DNA from: an uncultured Nitrospirales bacterium
Lineage (GTDB): Bacteria; Nitrospirota; Nitrospiria; Nitrospirales; UBA8639
Direction of reading: 5' to 3'
DNA: 64,000 nt
NCBI GenBank assembly: GCA_958295805.1
Contig: OY282373.1
Location: forward strand, 653,001 to 717,000
The notes under the pieces were generated by a model. It was not told where the DNA came from. It searched no databases and was given only the letters and a program-made list of their open reading frames with translations. The stretch's first letter is position 1; each line of letters opens with the position of its first letter. The position numbers and the translations under genes were made by a program. Of the stretch, positions 62,001 through 64,000 are shown piece after piece.

Positions 62001-62138
62001 CGCCTGTTCCATAATCAATGGCTCAATCTGTTGGCCCTCGATCCGAACACGTTTGCGTTTCATCGCTATCGTCCTGACGCGACGTGGGAGCCCATGGTTC
62101 ACTGCCGTGAACGGGTTGTGACTTCTGGCGAGGCATAA
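59073..62138 (+). CDS. dabA: DabA/MpsB (DUF2309) inorganic-carbon uptake subunit
   Basis: 1,021 residues from ATG 59073; an ATG six codons later is the alternative, and neither has a strong ribosome site. The zinc site of DabA, related to beta-carbonic anhydrases, is complete: C505 and D507 in VFCIDVRSE, H703 in CGHGSETDN, C718 in LDCGACGG. The H-to-C spacing of 15 equals that in the characterised Halothiobacillus protein as I recall it. DabA is thought to hydrate CO2 in one direction with energy from a NuoL-like membrane partner. Here Mrp-type membrane subunits follow at once. Confidence 0.95.
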   Translation: MVSLTSMQTISQEEREQLRQIVARASEPIPPFWPMQIMVAQNPMHGLEYLPFDQAVRKGQRLLGGNGYLPLDKYRQLYREGRIPAESLNRAFARVGPQREQRESLRVGNREITARDVWHWHVVSGFEALDPALLQWELGDEGTAWRFRRDLSDESRTRIIDRTIRECEQCRAHPEEAYLSKLWTGTLAALGLSDFFPEGPTAGHPNSTVAAAPRGSIDVALPAQRTISDWLDALAGAELVERINNELIKWLAAFADEGLAGWAMPSRDSGFYAAWRDLAQRDHAGRLLGIPDFRQTVRDLPPEPEAAMTWSLQRLGVPQEQWSEYLSRHLSQLPGWTRFIRWLEVNPAYHAQRNHPVDPIQYLAVRLLYESELTRVVCRREWGIDGTLPALIAYWQDRPDDYQHRLGGGAHAVDPVTHAVCRDAWRLFHLAQCLELSPLDLQDLSVAEARTLLEWLDAFPQDQHGPVWLEAYEDVFRTDVVSKLAAHQGTVPPLETRPRAQLVFCIDVRSESFRRHVEAQGPYETFGFAGFFGIPISHQAFDCEDRSALCPVLLSPNHAVTEMPRLGAERALQHYSTATRWHQLSHHVFHDLKHHPVGSMMLVDVLGFFFSLGLIGKTLIPNSFHAMKSFIQRWWTHPVPTRVSVSSPCDPRNPQWSDVKAEGIPSGLAQGFSLAERATFIETGLRVMGLTGNFSRLVVLCGHGSETDNNPYFAALDCGACGGNPGDANARVFAAMANEPAVRQILKGNGLVIPEDTWFLPAKHNTTTDRVTFYDLEDFPESHAEDLRTLRQDLEHAGMTQALERCRRMPGAPKKIAPHKALAHVEERSRDWANPRPEWGLAGNAAFLIGRRRLTKGLDLGGRVFLHSYDPTSDAEGTLLEKIMTAPLIVGEWINTGYYFSAVDPWHYGSGSKVIHNVVSGVGVMLGSQSDLQIGFPLQTVNDGDVHYHEPMRLLGIIEATPSVVSSIIQKHAILQRLFHNQWLNLLALDPNTFAFHRYRPDATWEPMVHCRERVVTSGEA

Positions 62139-62141
62139 GCG

Positions 62142-62633
62142 ATGCTGAAGGTTACGATGGAGATGCTTCTCAAAACGGCCGCGTTGTTTATCATCTGGCT
62201 CATTTTGTCGGGAACGTCTCATCCGTTTAACGTGGGTCTGGGGCTGGTGGCGTCTTTTGTCGTGGCATGGTTGAATTCCGGCCACGCCGATTCGCCGTTC
62301 CGACTCGTCCCCGCGTTACGAATGCTCTGGTATCTGCCCTGGCTCTTTGGGCGAATCGTTCAAAGCAGTCTTCATCTGACGGCACTCATTCTTCATCCCG
62401 CTTTGCCGATTGCGCCGACACTCATTTATTATCGAACCAGGTTGCAGAGTCAGGCGGCCATCGTTCTGTTGGGAAATTCCATCACGCTAACTCCGGGCAC
62501 GATCACGGGTGAAGTCAATGAGCAGGAACTTGTCGTCCACGCTCTGGATGAGGAATCGGGCCACGATCTGACCACGCGCCGCCTTGAACAAAAGATTGCC
62601 CACGTGTTCCAGGAACAGACGAGTTCAGAATGA
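62142..62633 (+). CDS. mnhE: Mrp-type antiporter subunit E
   Basis: 163 residues, three bases after dabA. Two N-terminal membrane helices (TAALFIIWLILSGTSHPFNVG onward) and the soluble tail with LLGNSITLTPGTITGE and VHALDE are typical of MrpE/MnhE. Its stop overlaps the next start (ATGA). MrpE helps assemble the multi-subunit Na+/H+ antiporter and is a good marker for Mrp rather than Nuo. Confidence 0.93.
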   Translation: MLKVTMEMLLKTAALFIIWLILSGTSHPFNVGLGLVASFVVAWLNSGHADSPFRLVPALRMLWYLPWLFGRIVQSSLHLTALILHPALPIAPTLIYYRTRLQSQAAIVLLGNSITLTPGTITGEVNEQELVVHALDEESGHDLTTRRLEQKIAHVFQEQTSSE

Positions 62634-62896
62634 AATTCTTTTTTCTGTTCGTGTTGATCGCTCTCGCCGTCCTTATTCTGGTCTATTTGTATCGCGTGGT
62701 CCAAGGGCCGACGATCTATGATCGCGTGTTAGGTCTGAACGGGATTTCAACGAAAGCCATTATTCTGTTGGTCCTGATCGGGACCGTCTACGAACGAGTC
62801 GATATGTTCGTGGATATCTCCACGGGGTATGCCCTGTTGAATTTGGTCGGGGCCTTGGCCATTGCGAAATTTCTTGAACAGCGAGGGAGCGTGTAA
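62630..62896 (+). CDS. mnhF: Mrp-type antiporter subunit F
   Basis: 88 residues, three membrane helices, with YRVVQGPTIYDRVLGLNGIS and the conserved DISTGYALLNLVGALAIAKF. This is the MrpF/MnhF pattern. It begins by ATGA overlap with mnhE and abuts mnhG directly. Confidence 0.93.
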   Translation: MKFFFLFVLIALAVLILVYLYRVVQGPTIYDRVLGLNGISTKAIILLVLIGTVYERVDMFVDISTGYALLNLVGALAIAKFLEQRGSV

Positions 62897-63196
62897 ATGT
62901 CCGCGTTGGCCATTGCGCTCATTCTCGCGGGATTGTTTTTTCTGGTCGTCGCGGCAATCGGAATGCTGCGCTTGCCGGACGTGTTTACCCGTTGCCATGC
63001 CCTGTCACTGACTGATTCCCTGGGAGCGTTTCTGGTCTTGGCCGGGTTGGCCGTTTATCAGGGATTCAGCCTGAACCTGCTCAAAATTCTGGTGGTCCTC
63101 ATGCTGATTTATCTGCTCAATCCCGTTATTGCCCACGCCACCATTCGAGCGGCTCTTCGCTCGGGACTCAGACCGTGGAGGAGAGAATCGCCATGA
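62897..63196 (+). CDS. mnhG: Mrp-type antiporter subunit G
   Basis: 99 residues with three membrane helices. AAIGMLRLPDVFTRCHALSLTDSLG is the MrpG/MnhG/PhaG signature (FYxRxHAxTK-like). It starts immediately after mnhF and overlaps the following gene (ATGA). With E and F it forms the small membrane part of the Mrp complex. Confidence 0.93.
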   Translation: MSALAIALILAGLFFLVVAAIGMLRLPDVFTRCHALSLTDSLGAFLVLAGLAVYQGFSLNLLKILVVLMLIYLLNPVIAHATIRAALRSGLRPWRRESP

Positions 63197-63723
63197 CGTT
63201 TTCATTTGAAGTTCCTCTTCTGATTCTCCTGATTCTGACGGCGGCGGGAGCCATTCTGGTCAAAGACCTGGTGCCGGCGGTGTTTATTTTGGGGTCCTAC
63301 AGTTTCTTTTTAGCGTTGGTGTGGGCGTGTCTTGGCGCCGTGGACGTGGCGTTTGTTGAAGCGGTCGTGGGCGCCGGCTTGGCCACGGTGTTTTTTCTGT
63401 TGACGCTCTTCAGGACGGCTCAAAAGGATACCCGCCTGTATCCCTCTTCCTATCGCGGGGCCGCGCTGATCGGATTGCCGCTCCTGGGTTTCCTCATTTT
63501 GTATGCAGCCAATGACCTTCCCAAGTTTGGCGATCCTGCGTCTCCCGCAAGCGTTCACGTTTCTCCCGTTTACCTGGAAAACAGTCTGCACGACACCCGG
63601 ACGCCCAACGTCGTCACCTCGGTGCTCATGGATTATCGGGCTCTGGACACGTTGATTGAAACCGTTGTGATTTTTACGGCCGGGATTGCCTGTGCCTTGT
63701 TGCTGGGGAGGAGCCGGGAATGA
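63193..63723 (+). CDS. DUF4040/MbhD-like subunit joined to an MnhB N-terminal-like domain
   Basis: 176 residues, mostly hydrophobic. The first part (ILVKDLVPAVFILGSYSFFL; VDVAFVEAVVGAGLATVFFL) is the DUF4040 type that forms the C-terminal end of MrpA in other bacteria and MbhD in membrane hydrogenases. The last part (TPNVVTSVLMDYRALDTLIETVV) resembles the MbhE or MrpA tail. Thus the MrpA C-terminal segment is a separate protein here, before mnhB. Starts by ATGA overlap. Confidence 0.85.
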   Translation: MTFSFEVPLLILLILTAAGAILVKDLVPAVFILGSYSFFLALVWACLGAVDVAFVEAVVGAGLATVFFLLTLFRTAQKDTRLYPSSYRGAALIGLPLLGFLILYAANDLPKFGDPASPASVHVSPVYLENSLHDTRTPNVVTSVLMDYRALDTLIETVVIFTAGIACALLLGRSRE

Positions 63724-64000
63724 TCCACGCGCACGATAGTCTGATCGTGCTGATGTTGGGACGGATCCTGATTCCCTTGGTGCAATTGTATGGACTGTAC
63801 GTGTTGTTCTTCGGACAGTATGGCCCGGGTGGGGGATTCGTGGGTGGGGTTATTTTTGGCACGAGTATGATTTTATCCGTCCTCATTTTTGGTCACGGCG
63901 CTTCGTACAGCACCATGGCGAGGACGGTGCGCCACGGTGATGGAGTGGGGTTGCTGATTTTTGCCGGAGTCGGCGGATTGTGTCTGATCGGGGGAGGGGA
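63720..64000 (+). CDS. mnhB: Mrp-type antiporter subunit B (3' end outside window)
   Basis: ATG overlaps the upstream stop (ATGA) and the frame stays open to the window end (about 93 codons). LGRILIPLVQLYGLYVLFFG, then QYGPGGGFVGGVIFGTSMIL, is the conserved start of MrpB/MnhB. By analogy mrpC and NuoL-like subunits (MrpD or DabB/MpsA) should follow. Confidence 0.9.
   Translation, partial: MIHAHDSLIVLMLGRILIPLVQLYGLYVLFFGQYGPGGGFVGGVIFGTSMILSVLIFGHGASYSTMARTVRHGDGVGLLIFAGVGGLCLIGGG

Overview
The window looks like part of a chromosome from a Gram-negative, aerobic chemolithoautotroph. My best guess is a Nitrospirota (Nitrospira-like) bacterium. The guess rests on the gene order ilvB-ilvN-ilvC-psd-pssA-leuA-leuB-asd, several secreted c-type cytochromes, a secretin cluster, and a large inorganic-carbon uptake module. 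No rRNA or tRNA gene is visible, so the taxonomy is inference.

Layout. 1-13.9 kb: the 3' part of one giant gene for a secreted repeat protein, with roughly 33 Calx-beta-like repeats, an Ig-like region and a C-terminal autotransporter-like barrel. 13.9-20 kb: an accessory zone with a membrane-anchored cytochrome c, many short palindromic repeats and tandem arrays derived from them, an IS30-family element, a vapBC toxin-antitoxin pair and bioF. 20-22 kb: gamma-glutamyltranspeptidase and a small membrane protein. 22.4-35.1 kb: a housekeeping block for branched-chain amino acids (ilvBNC, leuAB), phosphatidylethanolamine (psd, pssA), aspartate semialdehyde (asd), a SpoIID-like protein and queA. 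35.5-39.1 kb: toxin-antitoxin modules in several stages of decay, an orphan adenine methylase and a SurA-N-domain protein. 39.2-45.7 kb: a cupredoxin-like protein, a large secreted protein, a PAS-AAA-Fis sigma-54 activator, a sigma-54 promoter, a secreted DUF1264 protein and two cytochromes c. 45.8-49.8 kb: an MSHA/type II secretion-like set (PilP-like, secretin, ExeA-like ATPase, TPR protein). 49.9-54.4 kb: a decayed type III restriction locus that carries an intact, AT-rich two-gene cassette (AAA ATPase plus a PD-(D/E)XK-like protein) between the mod and res remnants, next to mntA and a broken hepT. 55-64 kb: NhaD antiporter, SulP anion transporter, MpsC (DUF2294), DabA/MpsB (DUF2309) and Mrp-type subunits, running off the window end.

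How the genes work together. The 55-64 kb block is plausibly one sodium/proton-coupled bicarbonate and CO2 uptake system feeding autotrophy. The 39-45.7 kb block looks like a periplasmic electron-transfer module under sigma-54 control. The 50-54 kb block is a nested defence locus whose outer restriction system is dead while the inner cassette is intact.

A recurring theme is small palindromic elements that have entered genes. Two copies sit in frame inside the giant gene, each followed by 21-bp tandem repeats encoding seven-residue repeats. One 119-bp compound copy interrupts the mod remnant, and removing it restores the reading frame exactly. Another repeat type forms the C-terminus of LeuB, and the IS30 copy abuts a further one.
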